From: REEP01 sp964517265
Lineage (GTDB): Bacteria; Pseudomonadota; Alphaproteobacteria; Rhodospirillales; Defluviicoccaceae
Direction of reading: 5' to 3'
NCBI GenBank assembly: GCA_964517265.1
Contig: CAZFBS010000044.1
Location: 1-23,488 of the forward strand
DNA length: 23,488 bases
Under the pieces are notes generated by a model. It searched no databases. It saw only the letters and a program-made list of their open reading frames with translations, and had not been told where the DNA came from. Shown here piece after piece: positions 7,565-15,326 of the stretch (positions are counted from its first letter, which is position 1; every line of letters starts with the position of its first letter). The translations under genes were made by a program, and so were the position numbers.

Positions 7565-8056
7565 ATGACCAGGACAGACTTCTCCGACCTCCGCGTCCTC
7601 GTGGTGGAGGACAATTCCTTTCAGCGCCGGATCCTGGTCAAGATCCTGGAGACATTGGGCGCGCGCGAAGTGCGGCAGGCGGGGGACGGCCTCGAAGCCC
7701 TTGCCGTTCTTGCGGAGTTCCTTCCCGATATCATCCTGACCAACTGCCGGATGCAGCCGATAGGAGGCCTGGAATTTGCGCGCCGCCTTCGCGCTGCAGA
7801 GGACCAGCCGTACCAAGCGGTGCCCATTATCATGCTCTCGGCCGAGGACGAAGCCATCCAAGCGGGGTTGGCGCGCGATGTCGGTATCAACGCCTTCCTC
7901 ACCAAACCGGTGCTGTCTGCTCCGCTTCGTGATCAGATTCTCAAGGTGATCGCCAATCCGGCTCCGTTCGTGCGGAGTGCCACCTATATCGGGCCCGAGC
8001 GCCGCACCGCGGTTCTTCCGTTCCCGGGCCGCGACCGGCGCCGCGCCGAGCCTTGA
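7565..8056 (+). CDS. Stand-alone CheY-like receiver protein lacking the phosphoacceptor Asp
   Basis: A 163-residue single-domain receiver followed by a short basic tail. The acidic pocket residues (E15, D16 in VVEDNS), the switch Ser (S92 in MLSAEDE), the conserved Lys (K114 in FLTKPV) and the usual fold are present. The position that should be the phosphorylated Asp is Asn60, in ILTNCRM, codon AAC at 7742-7744. The tail carries YIGPERR (141-147), a motif I associate with alphaproteobacterial receiver and chemotaxis-type proteins, and an Arg-rich end. The frame is open upstream to 7415, but the receiver begins at ATG 7565. An AGAG immediately before it, and AGGAAGG 12 bases away, are the only ribosome-site candidates. 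No histidine kinase or output gene is adjacent. It may act as a phosphorylation-independent pseudo-receiver. Confidence 0.85.
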   Translation: MTRTDFSDLRVLVVEDNSFQRRILVKILETLGAREVRQAGDGLEALAVLAEFLPDIILTNCRMQPIGGLEFARRLRAAEDQPYQAVPIIMLSAEDEAIQAGLARDVGINAFLTKPVLSAPLRDQILKVIANPAPFVRSATYIGPERRTAVLPFPGRDRRRAEP

Positions 8057-8079
8057 GCGCTCCGGTCATCCGGAGGCTC
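8055..8079. terminator. Hairpin between convergent receiver and asd genes
   Basis: GAGC-(g)-CTCCGG, loop TCAT, CCGGAG-GCTC forms a 10-pair GC-rich stem with one bulged base. It starts at the stop codon of the receiver gene. No T-run follows on either strand, so it is either a non-canonical terminator shared by the convergent genes or an RNA-protecting 3' hairpin. Confidence 0.5.
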
Positions 8080-8105
8080 GGGGTCAGCAGCACACCTGAG
8101 GCAGA

Positions 8106-9137
8106 TCAGGCCGGCACCGGCATGTAGGATCGGATCAACTCTTCGGCAATCTGCACAGCGTTCAGCGCCGCCCCTTTGCGCAAGTTGTCGGCGACCACCC
8201 AAAAGCTGAGGCCGTTCGCCACCGTGGCATCCTTGCGCAGGCGGCTGACGTAAACGAGATCTTCGCCGACACATTCGACCGGGGTCACGTATCCCTCGTC
8301 GGCACGAAAATCGACAACGGTCACCCCCGGCGCCCCGCGCAAGGCCGCGCGGGCCTCCTCTTCGTCGATCGGACGCTCGAACTCCACGGTTATCGCCTCG
8401 GCATGGCCGATGAACACCGGAACGCGCACACAGGTGGCCGAGAGGAGGATGTCGGGGTCGAGGATCTTGCGCGTCTCGACGACCATTTTCCATTCCTCTT
8501 TGGTCGATCCGTCCTCCATGAACTTATCGATGTGGGGAATGACGTTGAACGCGATCTGCTTGGTGAAGAGCTTCTGCGAAGACTGCGGAGGCTCGTTGAC
8601 ATAGATGCCGCGGGTCTGATTGAACAATTCATCCATCGCCGCCTTGCCGGCGCCGGAGACCGACTGGTAGGTGGAAACCACCACGCGCTTGATCCGGGCC
8701 AGATCGTGAAGCGGCTTCAATGCAACCACCATCTGGATCGTGGAGCAGTTGGGATTGGCGATAATCCCGCGTTTGCGGAAGCCAGCGATCGCAGCCGGGT
8801 TGACCTCCGGCACCACCAGCGGCACGTCCGGCTCCATCCGGAACTGCGAGGTGTTGTCGATGACGACGGCACCCGCCGACGCTGCCCGAGGCGCATGTAC
8901 AGCCGAGACCTTGGCACCGGGCGACGAAAGGACAATGTGGGTTCCGCGGAAATCGAAAGTTTCCAGATCCCTCACCTTCAGGATCTTGTCTTCGCCGAAA
9001 GAAACCTCTTTGCCACTCGATCGTTCGGACGCCAGCGCGACGACTTCGTCCGCAGGAAACGCACGCTCCGCCAGAATCGCAAGCATTTCGCGCCCGACAT
9101 TACCGGTAGCACCGACCACCGCGACCTTGTAACCCAT
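8106..9137 (-). CDS. asd: Aspartate-semialdehyde dehydrogenase
   Basis: A 343-residue NADPH enzyme that reduces aspartyl phosphate to aspartate semialdehyde, the branch point to lysine/diaminopimelate, threonine and methionine. The N-terminal Rossmann motif is VGATGNVGREM (8-18). The active-site Cys is C131 in NPNCSTIQ and the catalytic His is H245 in GHAEAI. The substrate-binding region around STYQSVSGAGKAA is intact. ATG 9137 is preceded by GGAGAC at normal spacing. It is the last gene of the minus-strand block, 222 bases after leuB, so it may use its own promoter. Its association with leuB is common in alphaproteobacteria. I see no anomaly. Confidence 0.96.
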   Translation of the reverse strand: MGYKVAVVGATGNVGREMLAILAERAFPADEVVALASERSSGKEVSFGEDKILKVRDLETFDFRGTHIVLSSPGAKVSAVHAPRAASAGAVVIDNTSQFRMEPDVPLVVPEVNPAAIAGFRKRGIIANPNCSTIQMVVALKPLHDLARIKRVVVSTYQSVSGAGKAAMDELFNQTRGIYVNEPPQSSQKLFTKQIAFNVIPHIDKFMEDGSTKEEWKMVVETRKILDPDILLSATCVRVPVFIGHAEAITVEFERPIDEEEARAALRGAPGVTVVDFRADEGYVTPVECVGEDLVYVSRLRKDATVANGLSFWVVADNLRKGAALNAVQIAEELIRSYMPVPA

Positions 9138-9359
9138 CTTTTCTCGTCTCCAGTTTGAGGGACAGCACCCGAGTTCCGGTGAGCGTTCACCTACCGTTGT
9201 TGTCGGAAATTTTCAAGGAGCACCGCAACACAACCTTGCCTGTCATGCAGCGGTACGCGAGCAGGCTTGGCACGCTGCCCCTTTAGAGCGTCAACATGCT
9301 GCGATCGGCCTTGGGTGGTGGCCCTTGCCTTGTCGCGCCTGCCTTATCGTGCCTGTCTC

Positions 9360-10478
9360 TCAAGCCTTCCTGTCAAGCCTGTCGAGGCTGCTGATCACCG
9401 CCTCACCCATCACCCGGGTCGAGACGCGCGCCTTTCCCGGTTGCATGATGTCCGCCGTGCGCAGACCGCCGTCGAGGACGCTGCCAACGGCGGTCTCAAG
9501 CAGATCCGCCTCGGCGGCCATGTCGAAGGAGTAGCGCAGGCACATGGCAAAGCTGAGCACCGCCGCCAGCGGGTTGGCGATCCCCTTGCCTGCAATATCC
9601 GGTGCGCTGCCATGCACCGGCTCATAAAGGGCACGGCGCCGGCCGGCATCATCGGTCTCACCAAGCGAAGCCGACGGAAGCATGCCGAGAGAGCCGGTCA
9701 GCATTGCCGCCTCGTCCGACAGCATGTCGCCGAACAGATTGTCCGTCACGATCACGTCGAACTGCGCCGGCTTGCGAACAAGCTGCATCGCACAATTGTC
9801 GGCATACATGTGGGTCAACTCGATATCGGCATAGTCCTGGTCGTGCAGTTTCTGAACCTCTTCGCGCCACAGAACCCCGCTTTCCATTACGTTGGCCTTG
9901 TCGACCGAGCACACCCGCCGGGAGCGCTTGGCTGCCAACTCGAATGCGACACGGGCGACGCGGCGGATCTCCATGTCCGTATAGACCTGCGTATTGACGC
10001 CCCGCCTGCTGCCATCCGGCAACGTCTCGATGCCCTTCGGCTCGCCGAAATAAACGCCGCCGGTCAACTCCCGCACGATCATGATGTCGAGCCCGGCGAC
10101 CACCGCCGGCTTCAGCGTCGAGGCATCGGCGAGCGCCTTGAACACGATCGCCGGACGCAGGTTTGCGAACAGCCCCATCTCCTTGCGCAACCGGAGCAGG
10201 CCCCGCTCGGGCTTCTGCTCAAACGGAAGATCGTCCCACCTCGGACCGCCGACCGCGCCCAGCAGCACCGCATCGGCGACAAGGGCATCGGCCATCGTAT
10301 TATCGGAGATCGGCCTGCCCTCGTTCTCGATCGCGACCCCGCCGACAGCCCTTTCGGTCACATCGAACAGCACTTTGCGGCGGCGCGCCAGCCACTCGAT
10401 CACCCGCAGGACCTCCGCCATGACTTCAGGGCCAATGCCGTCACCCGGCAGCATCAACAGCGTGTTTTGTTTGGACAT
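9360..10478 (-). CDS. leuB: 3-isopropylmalate dehydrogenase
   Basis: A 372-residue NAD-dependent decarboxylating dehydrogenase, the third step of leucine synthesis. It begins MSKQNTLLMLPGDGIGPEVM, the family N-terminus. ERGLLRLRKEMGLFANLRP holds the isopropylmalate-contacting segment. The catalytic Lys region is SVDKANVM. The metal/substrate region is DNLFGDMLSDEA, and the nucleotide-binding loop HGSAPDIAGKGIANP is intact. The Leu/Glu-type residues favour isopropylmalate over isocitrate or tartrate. ATG 10478 has GAAGGG about 9 bases upstream. It lies 58 bases after leuD and is very likely part of the leuCDB run. Confidence 0.96.
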   Translation of the reverse strand: MSKQNTLLMLPGDGIGPEVMAEVLRVIEWLARRRKVLFDVTERAVGGVAIENEGRPISDNTMADALVADAVLLGAVGGPRWDDLPFEQKPERGLLRLRKEMGLFANLRPAIVFKALADASTLKPAVVAGLDIMIVRELTGGVYFGEPKGIETLPDGSRRGVNTQVYTDMEIRRVARVAFELAAKRSRRVCSVDKANVMESGVLWREEVQKLHDQDYADIELTHMYADNCAMQLVRKPAQFDVIVTDNLFGDMLSDEAAMLTGSLGMLPSASLGETDDAGRRRALYEPVHGSAPDIAGKGIANPLAAVLSFAMCLRYSFDMAAEADLLETAVGSVLDGGLRTADIMQPGKARVSTRVMGEAVISSLDRLDRKA

Positions 10479-10536
10479 CGTTATCGGCCCTTCGTTGGAG
10501 ATGGAGACGCCGCGGGGATCGATGGCCTGGCCTCAA

Positions 10537-11151
10537 TCATCCCGGGTAGAGCCAGGGCTGCTCGCCCCTTTGTCGTTCCTCGAAGGCCTCGATGGACGCG
10601 GTTTGCTTCAGCGTCTGCGCAATGTCATCGAGCCCGTGAAGCAGGCAATGCTTGCGAAATGAATCGATGTCAAAGGAGATCGTCCGGCCGCTCGGCGTCG
10701 TCACCTGCTGGGCGTCAAGGGCGACCGTAAACACGGCGTTGGCCCCTTGCTCGGCTTCAGCCATAAGCCGCGCCACCTCCTCGCTGGGCAAAACGACAGG
10801 GAGAATGCCGTTCTTGAAACAGTTGCTGTAGAAAATATCGGCGAAGCTGGGCGCGATTACGCAGCGGATGCCGAAATCGAGCAGCGCCCACGGCGCGTGC
10901 TCCCGGGAGGAGCCGCAACCGAAGTTCTCGCCGGCAATCAGGATCCGGGCGTTGCGGTAGGCTGGGCGGTTCAGAACAAAGTCGGGGTTTTCAGCGCCGT
11001 CGTCCAGATACCGCTGATCGAAGAACAGGCTCTTACCGAGGCCGGTGCGCTTGATCGTCTTGAGGAACTGCTTGGGGATGATCATGTCGGTATCGACGTT
11101 GATCATCGGCAACGGCGCGGCAACGCCGCTCAATTGCGTGAAGGCCTGCAT
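10537..11151 (-). CDS. leuD: 3-isopropylmalate dehydratase small subunit
   Basis: A 204-residue small subunit that pairs with LeuC to isomerise 2- to 3-isopropylmalate. It has the N-terminal MINVDTDMIIPKQFLK and the core NFGCGSSREHAPWAL motif, where the aconitase swivel domain binds substrate. The length is normal. Its ATG begins one base after the leuC stop, and no independent Shine-Dalgarno is obvious. Translational coupling with leuC is therefore likely, which fits the 1:1 subunit requirement. Confidence 0.96.
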   Translation of the reverse strand: MQAFTQLSGVAAPLPMINVDTDMIIPKQFLKTIKRTGLGKSLFFDQRYLDDGAENPDFVLNRPAYRNARILIAGENFGCGSSREHAPWALLDFGIRCVIAPSFADIFYSNCFKNGILPVVLPSEEVARLMAEAEQGANAVFTVALDAQQVTTPSGRTISFDIDSFRKHCLLHGLDDIAQTLKQTASIEAFEERQRGEQPWLYPG

Positions 11152-11152
11152 A

Positions 11153-12559
11153 TCAGAGGTACTCGCGAACGTCGGTGAGCCGGCCGCTTACGGCGGCGGC
11201 GGCGGCCATTGCCGGGCTCATCAGGTGGGTGCGGCCGCCCTTGCCTTGGCGGCCCTCGAAGTTGCGGTTGGAGGTCGACGCGCAGCGCTCCCGCGGCTGC
11301 AGCCGGTCGGCATTCATGGCAAGGCACATTGAACAGCCGGGCTCGCGCCATTCGAAGCCCGCTGCGATGAAAATCCGATCGAGCCCTTCGTCTTCCGCCA
11401 TTTTCTTCACCAACCCGGAGCCGGGCACCACCATCGCCGAGACATGATCGGCAACCTTGCGCCCGCGCGCGATCTGTGCGGCCTCCCGCAGGTCCTCGAT
11501 CCGCCCGTTGGTGCACGAGCCGATGAATGCACGATCGATCCTGATGTCGCGGATCGGAGTTCCCGGGGTGAGACCCATGTACTCCAGGGCGCGCTGCATC
11601 GCCTGTGCCTTGCTCGCATCCCGCGCGTCGGCGGGATCGGGCACGGCTCCTGTCACCGGGACGACGTCCTCGGGACTGGTCCCCCAGGTCACCTGCGGGG
11701 GTACCGAGGCGGCATTGAGCTCGATCTCCCGGTCGTAGCGGGCGCCTTCGTCCGAAGGCAGCGTCCGCCAGTAGGCCACGGCCGCGTCCCACGCATCGCC
11801 CTTGGGGGCCATCGGTCGGCCGGCGAGGTAGGCGTAGGTGGTCTCGTCCGGAGCGATCAATCCTGCCCGCGCGCCGGCCTCGATCGACATGTTGCAGACG
11901 GTCATTCGTCCCGCCATGCCGAGGCTGCGGATCGCCTCGCCGGCGTATTCGATGACGTGCCCGGTCCCGCCGGCGGTGCCCACCGTGCCGATGATGGCCA
12001 GGATCAGGTCCTTGGCAGTGACGCCAAGGGCGGCGCGGCCATAAACGTTGATGCGCATGTTCTTGGCCGGCTTCTGCATCAACGTCTGGGTGGCGAGAAC
12101 GTGCTCGACCTCCGAGGTGCCGACCCCGAACGCCAGCGCACCGAACGCGCCGTGAGTCGATGTGTGGGAATCGCCACAGACGATCGTCATGCCGGGCTGG
12201 GAGAACCCCTGCTCCGGGCCGATGATGTGAACGATGCCCTGCCGGATGTCGGTCATCGCGAAAAACGGAATCCCGAACTCGTCGCAATTGCGCGCCAGAG
12301 TCTCGATCTGGATCCGGGATTCCTCATCGGCGATCCCTTGCGAGCGGTCGCTGGTGGGGACGTTGTGGTCGGCCACCGCCAAGGTCGCGAGCGGGCGCCG
12401 CACCTGCCGCCCGGAAAGCCGCAGACCTTCAAACGCCTGAGGGCTGGTGACCTCGTGGACCAAGTGCCGGTCGATGTACAGCAGGCACGTCCCATCCTCC
12501 TGGACATCGACAAGATGCCGGCTCCAGATCTTGTCAAACAACGTCCGCGGCTCGCCCAT
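11153..12559 (-). CDS. leuC: 3-isopropylmalate dehydratase large subunit
   Basis: A 468-residue aconitase-fold subunit carrying the [4Fe-4S] cluster. Cluster cysteines are visible in FIGSCTNGRIEDL and in REPGCSMCLAMN. The VCGDSHTSTHGAFGALAFG segment is the classic aconitase-family signature. I chose ATG 12559 (MGEPRTLFDKIW) because GAAGGAG lies six bases upstream and LeuC proteins normally begin close to TLFDKIW. The frame extends upstream to 12592 without support. It follows rplS by 183 bases that include a strong hairpin, so it may be transcribed partly by read-through from the ribosomal operon. Confidence 0.96.
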   Translation of the reverse strand: MGEPRTLFDKIWSRHLVDVQEDGTCLLYIDRHLVHEVTSPQAFEGLRLSGRQVRRPLATLAVADHNVPTSDRSQGIADEESRIQIETLARNCDEFGIPFFAMTDIRQGIVHIIGPEQGFSQPGMTIVCGDSHTSTHGAFGALAFGVGTSEVEHVLATQTLMQKPAKNMRINVYGRAALGVTAKDLILAIIGTVGTAGGTGHVIEYAGEAIRSLGMAGRMTVCNMSIEAGARAGLIAPDETTYAYLAGRPMAPKGDAWDAAVAYWRTLPSDEGARYDREIELNAASVPPQVTWGTSPEDVVPVTGAVPDPADARDASKAQAMQRALEYMGLTPGTPIRDIRIDRAFIGSCTNGRIEDLREAAQIARGRKVADHVSAMVVPGSGLVKKMAEDEGLDRIFIAAGFEWREPGCSMCLAMNADRLQPRERCASTSNRNFEGRQGKGGRTHLMSPAMAAAAAVSGRLTDVREYL

Positions 12560-12707
12560 CTCGCGCTCCTTCCCATCCTCGCGCCCGTCCACGGCAGGGG
12601 GCTGCCCTTCCCCGCCAGCCTTGCCAGGCGGCCCGTGACAGCCGGCGGATCAGGCTCATCCCTCGGCGTCGAACCACCAGATCAAGACGTCCGATGTCTC
12701 GATCGAT

Positions 12708-12732
12708 CCTCCGCCTGGCAACCCAGCGGAGG
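12708..12732 (-). terminator. Strong hairpin between rplS and leuC
   Basis: Read on the minus strand, CCTCCGCTGG, loop GTTG, CCAGGCGGAGG forms ten pairs with one bulged G. It begins 10 bases after the rplS stop. No U-tract follows, so it may end only part of the transcription, or protect the rplS mRNA 3' end and reduce flow into leuC. Confidence 0.5.
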
Positions 12733-12742
12733 CGCCGCTTCG

Positions 12743-13225
12743 CTAGGACGGCTGCTTGGCTGCCGCCCTTTTCGCCTTCTTACTCATCCCCCCCTGCTCT
12801 TTTCGCGCGATGTCCTTGGCCTCGGCGGCGGTTTTCTTTTCCTGTGCAACCACCTTGGCGGCGAAACCGTCCGTCTTTTCGGCAATGCGCGCCTTCTTGC
12901 CGCGCCGCTCGCGCAGGTAATAGAGCTTGGCCCGTCTCACGTCGCCCCTGCGCACCACCTCGATCTCGGCGATCACCGGCGAGTACAGCGGGAACACCCG
13001 CTCCACGCCCTCGCCGTAGGAGATCTTGCGGACCGTGAACGACGAGCCGAGCCCGTTGTTCCGCCGGGCGATGCAAACGCCCTCGAACGCCTGCAGACGC
13101 TCGCGCGAGCCCTCCACCACCTTCACCTTGACCCGCACGGTATCTCCCGGTGCAAACCAGGGAACGGGCCTTTGTGCGGTCAACTGCCGGATCTGCTCCA
13201 GCTCCAGCCCTTCAATCACATTCAT
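12743..13225 (-). CDS. rplS: 50S ribosomal protein L19 (bL19)
   Basis: A 160-residue ribosomal protein at the 30S/50S interface. The core spans about residues 1-115, with PGDTVRVKVKVVEGSRERLQAFEG, GLGSSFTVRKISYGEGVERVFP and RRAKLYYLRERRGKKARI, all standard L19 segments. A Lys/Ala-rich tail of some 40 residues extends beyond the minimal bacterial protein, as is common in alphaproteobacteria. ATG 13225 has a strong GAAGGAAGG upstream. It is the last gene of the rpsP-rimM-trmD-rplS ribosomal group, 72 bases after trmD. Confidence 0.97.
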   Translation of the reverse strand: MNVIEGLELEQIRQLTAQRPVPWFAPGDTVRVKVKVVEGSRERLQAFEGVCIARRNNGLGSSFTVRKISYGEGVERVFPLYSPVIAEIEVVRRGDVRRAKLYYLRERRGKKARIAEKTDGFAAKVVAQEKKTAAEAKDIARKEQGGMSKKAKRAAAKQPS

Positions 13226-13297
13226 GGCACGCCTTCCTTCTTTACCTTCGCGCCCCCGTCTTGGGACCGCACATCCACATTCCCGCAGTCGCCTGCG

Positions 13298-14089
13298 TTA
13301 CCGCTTCCCGCCGCTCCTTCGATCCGTGGCGCGGGCCGTCTTCGCTGCATCCTGCGCGATCCCGGCCGACTCAACGTAACGCGCCCAAAGATCGGGTCGA
13401 CGCTGCCTGGTGATGCGCTCCGCCTCGCTCCTTTGCCAGCAGCGGACTTTGTCGTGGTGGCCGGAGACAAGAACCGCCGGCACGTCTCTGCCCTGCCAAA
13501 CCCGCGGCCGCGTGTACTGCGGATGCTCCAGAAGCCCTTGCTCAAAACTCTCCTCGACAACCGAAGCGGCCGTCCCGACGACCCCCGGCAACAACCGCAC
13601 GCAGGCGTCGATCAGGACAATCGCTGCCGGCTCGCCCCCTGAGAGGACGAAGTCGCCAAGGCTGATCTCCTCCGGCTCCCACGCCTCAAGCGCCCGCTCA
13701 TCGATCCCTTCGTAGCGGCCGCACAACAAGACCACGCCGGCACCGGCGGCTAGTTCCCGCACACGCTTCTGATCGAGCGGACGGCCGCGTGGGGTCAGGT
13801 GGATGAGCGACAGCTCAGGTGTTCGCGCCGCGGCAACGGCTGCGTCGACAACGTCCGGCCGCATCACCATACCGGGCCCGCCGCCGAACGGCGCATCGTC
13901 GACGCTGCGATGTTTATCGCCCGCAAACGCCCGCATGTCCACCGTTTCCAGCTTCCAGATGGCGCGCGTCAACGCCTGTCCGGCGAGCGAGAGGGTAAGC
14001 GGCCCGGGAAACATCTCGGGAAAGACCGTCACCACCCGTGCCGTCCAGACCAGATCCGGCGCGGCCGGCGTGAAAACATGATCCGTCAT
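13298..14089 (-). CDS. trmD: tRNA (guanine-37-N1)-methyltransferase
   Basis: A 263-residue SPOUT-class methyltransferase that makes m1G37 in tRNAs and so prevents frameshifting. The deep trefoil knot motifs LLCGRYEGIDER and EEISLGDFVLSGGEPA are intact, and the substrate segment DDAPFGGGPGMVMRP is present. The C-terminal tRNA-binding part has LVSGHHDKVRCW. An extension of about 20 residues at the N-terminus and a charged C-terminal tail are modest departures from the E. coli length of 255. Its ATG overlaps the rimM stop (ATGA), indicating translational coupling. Confidence 0.97.
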   Translation of the reverse strand: MTDHVFTPAAPDLVWTARVVTVFPEMFPGPLTLSLAGQALTRAIWKLETVDMRAFAGDKHRSVDDAPFGGGPGMVMRPDVVDAAVAAARTPELSLIHLTPRGRPLDQKRVRELAAGAGVVLLCGRYEGIDERALEAWEPEEISLGDFVLSGGEPAAIVLIDACVRLLPGVVGTAASVVEESFEQGLLEHPQYTRPRVWQGRDVPAVLVSGHHDKVRCWQRSEAERITRQRRPDLWARYVESAGIAQDAAKTARATDRRSGGKR

Positions 14090-14745
14090 GGGGAGGGCCT
14101 CTCGCCGTCAGCGGCCGCATCATCGTCGGCCGGCGGCCCGGCGTCCATGAGCCCCGGCAAAGGCGCGATGGCCAGCCAGCCCTCCGCGACATTCACTTCC
14201 GGTACGGCGTCCCGAGTGAACGGCACCATCATCGAGCCGCCCTGCTCGCTCGCCACCTCGATGACATCGCCGCCACCGAAGTCATGAACCGCGACGACCG
14301 ATCCAAGCGGCCGGCGAGCGTGGTCCGGCCCGGCGGCCAGTTCTGCCCGCAGCCCGATCAGATCGGTGTGATAGAACTCCTCCGCCGCCAGCGGGGGAAA
14401 CAGCGCTCGGGAGACGAAAAGCTGATGCCCGCGCAAGGCTTCGGCGGCATCACGGTCAGCGATCCCCTCGATCCGGGCGATCACCATCTCGCGGCTGCGA
14501 CCGGTGACCGTCAACCGAAGCGGCGTTGCGCCTCCGGCATCGTACACCCGCCCATAGCGGGCAATGTCGGCGGGCTCGGCAGTAAAGCTCTTGATCCGGA
14601 CCTGGCCCTGGATGCCATGGGCGCCCGAGACCACACCGACGCAGACCATTTTCCCGCTATCGGGATTACTTCCCCGGTCTTGGCTCCCCCGGTCTTGGCT
14701 CCTGCTGCCTTCGCTGCCGCTGGCCGTCTCCATCGATCGCTTCAT
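14086..14745 (-). CDS. rimM: Ribosome maturation factor RimM
   Basis: A 219-residue two-domain factor for 30S maturation that binds S19. The RimM domain begins at MVCVGVVSGAHGIQGQVRIKSF, about residue 33. The PRC-barrel follows, with FYHTDLIGLRAEL and a late VPFTRDAVPEVNV. ATG 14745 has AGGA five bases upstream and a TTG codon directly before it. The first 32 residues are an unusual Ser/Gln/Asp/Arg/Gly-rich leader containing QDRGS twice, encoded by a 15-base tandem repeat; if the real start were the internal ATG 14649 this leader would not exist. I keep 14745 because of the ribosome site. The gene overlaps trmD by four bases. Confidence 0.93.
   Translation of the reverse strand: MKRSMETASGSEGSRSQDRGSQDRGSNPDSGKMVCVGVVSGAHGIQGQVRIKSFTAEPADIARYGRVYDAGGATPLRLTVTGRSREMVIARIEGIADRDAAEALRGHQLFVSRALFPPLAAEEFYHTDLIGLRAELAAGPDHARRPLGSVVAVHDFGGGDVIEVASEQGGSMMVPFTRDAVPEVNVAEGWLAIAPLPGLMDAGPPADDDAAADGERPSP
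14674..14703. repeat. 15-base direct repeat in the rimM 5' end
   Basis: CCGGTCTTGGCTCCC at 14674-14688 is followed directly by CCGGTCTTGGCTCCT at 14689-14703. In the rimM frame this encodes QDRGS twice. It preserves the reading frame and probably arose by slippage. Confidence 0.8.
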
Positions 14746-14877
14746 CAATTCCTGTCACTGCCGTCGCCTCATGCCCCGATCCGCCGCAACCGGATCCCGC
14801 AAGGGGCAGGCTAAGGACACGAGCCCACACGATCACCCGCGCGCGGCCCTACCGCAGGCGCGCTCCCGGCGGCGGCG

Positions 14878-15255
14878 CTAGCCGGCCGCCTGCTCCGCGC
14901 CCTGTTCGGCCGCAGCTTTGATCCGCTCCTCGGCCTCTTTCATCCGCTGAACCGTCTTCGCCTTCGGCTGCGGTTTCTTCGTCTGCTCGGGGCGCGGACG
15001 CGCTTCCATCAGGCCGGCCTCGGCCAAAAAGCGGGCGACCCGGTCGCTCGGCTGGGCGCCGACCGCGAGCCAGTGCTTCGCCCTGTCCTCCAGGATCTTG
15101 ACGCGGTCGGGGTGATCCTTGGCCACCATCGGGTTGTAGCTGCCCACCCGCTCGATGAATCGCCCGTCCCGCGGGCTCCGCGAATCGGCAATGACAATTC
15201 GATAATAGGGACGCTTCTTGGCGCCGCCGCGAGACAAGCGAATTCTCAAGGTCAT
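14878..15255 (-). CDS. rpsP: 30S ribosomal protein S16 (bS16)
   Basis: A 125-residue assembly protein of the 30S body. It begins MTLRIRLSRGGAKKRPYYR, continues with IVIADSRSPRDGRFIERVGSYNP, and includes LAVGAQPSDRV, all standard S16 features. The first 80 or so residues are the conserved domain. The Lys/Glu/Ala-rich tail of about 40 residues is typical of alphaproteobacterial S16. AAAGGAA lies upstream of ATG 15255 at rather long spacing. It follows ffh by 71 bases and precedes rimM by 132. Confidence 0.97.
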   Translation of the reverse strand: MTLRIRLSRGGAKKRPYYRIVIADSRSPRDGRFIERVGSYNPMVAKDHPDRVKILEDRAKHWLAVGAQPSDRVARFLAEAGLMEARPRPEQTKKPQPKAKTVQRMKEAEERIKAAAEQGAEQAAG

Positions 15256-15326
15256 GGTGGTGCTGGTTCCTTTGCTTTCGATCGAGCCGCGTTATCAGAC
15301 GCGCGCAGTGGTGATTAAGGTGCAAC

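Noticed and set aside
9267..10730. 487-codon plus-strand ORF antisense to leuB
   Set aside because: It opposes a gene with full isopropylmalate dehydrogenase motifs. It has no ribosome site or recognisable domain.
11444..13642. 732-codon plus-strand ORF across leuC, rplS and trmD
   Set aside because: It runs antisense over three unmistakable genes and their spacers and has shadow-like composition. High GC removes stop codons in that frame.
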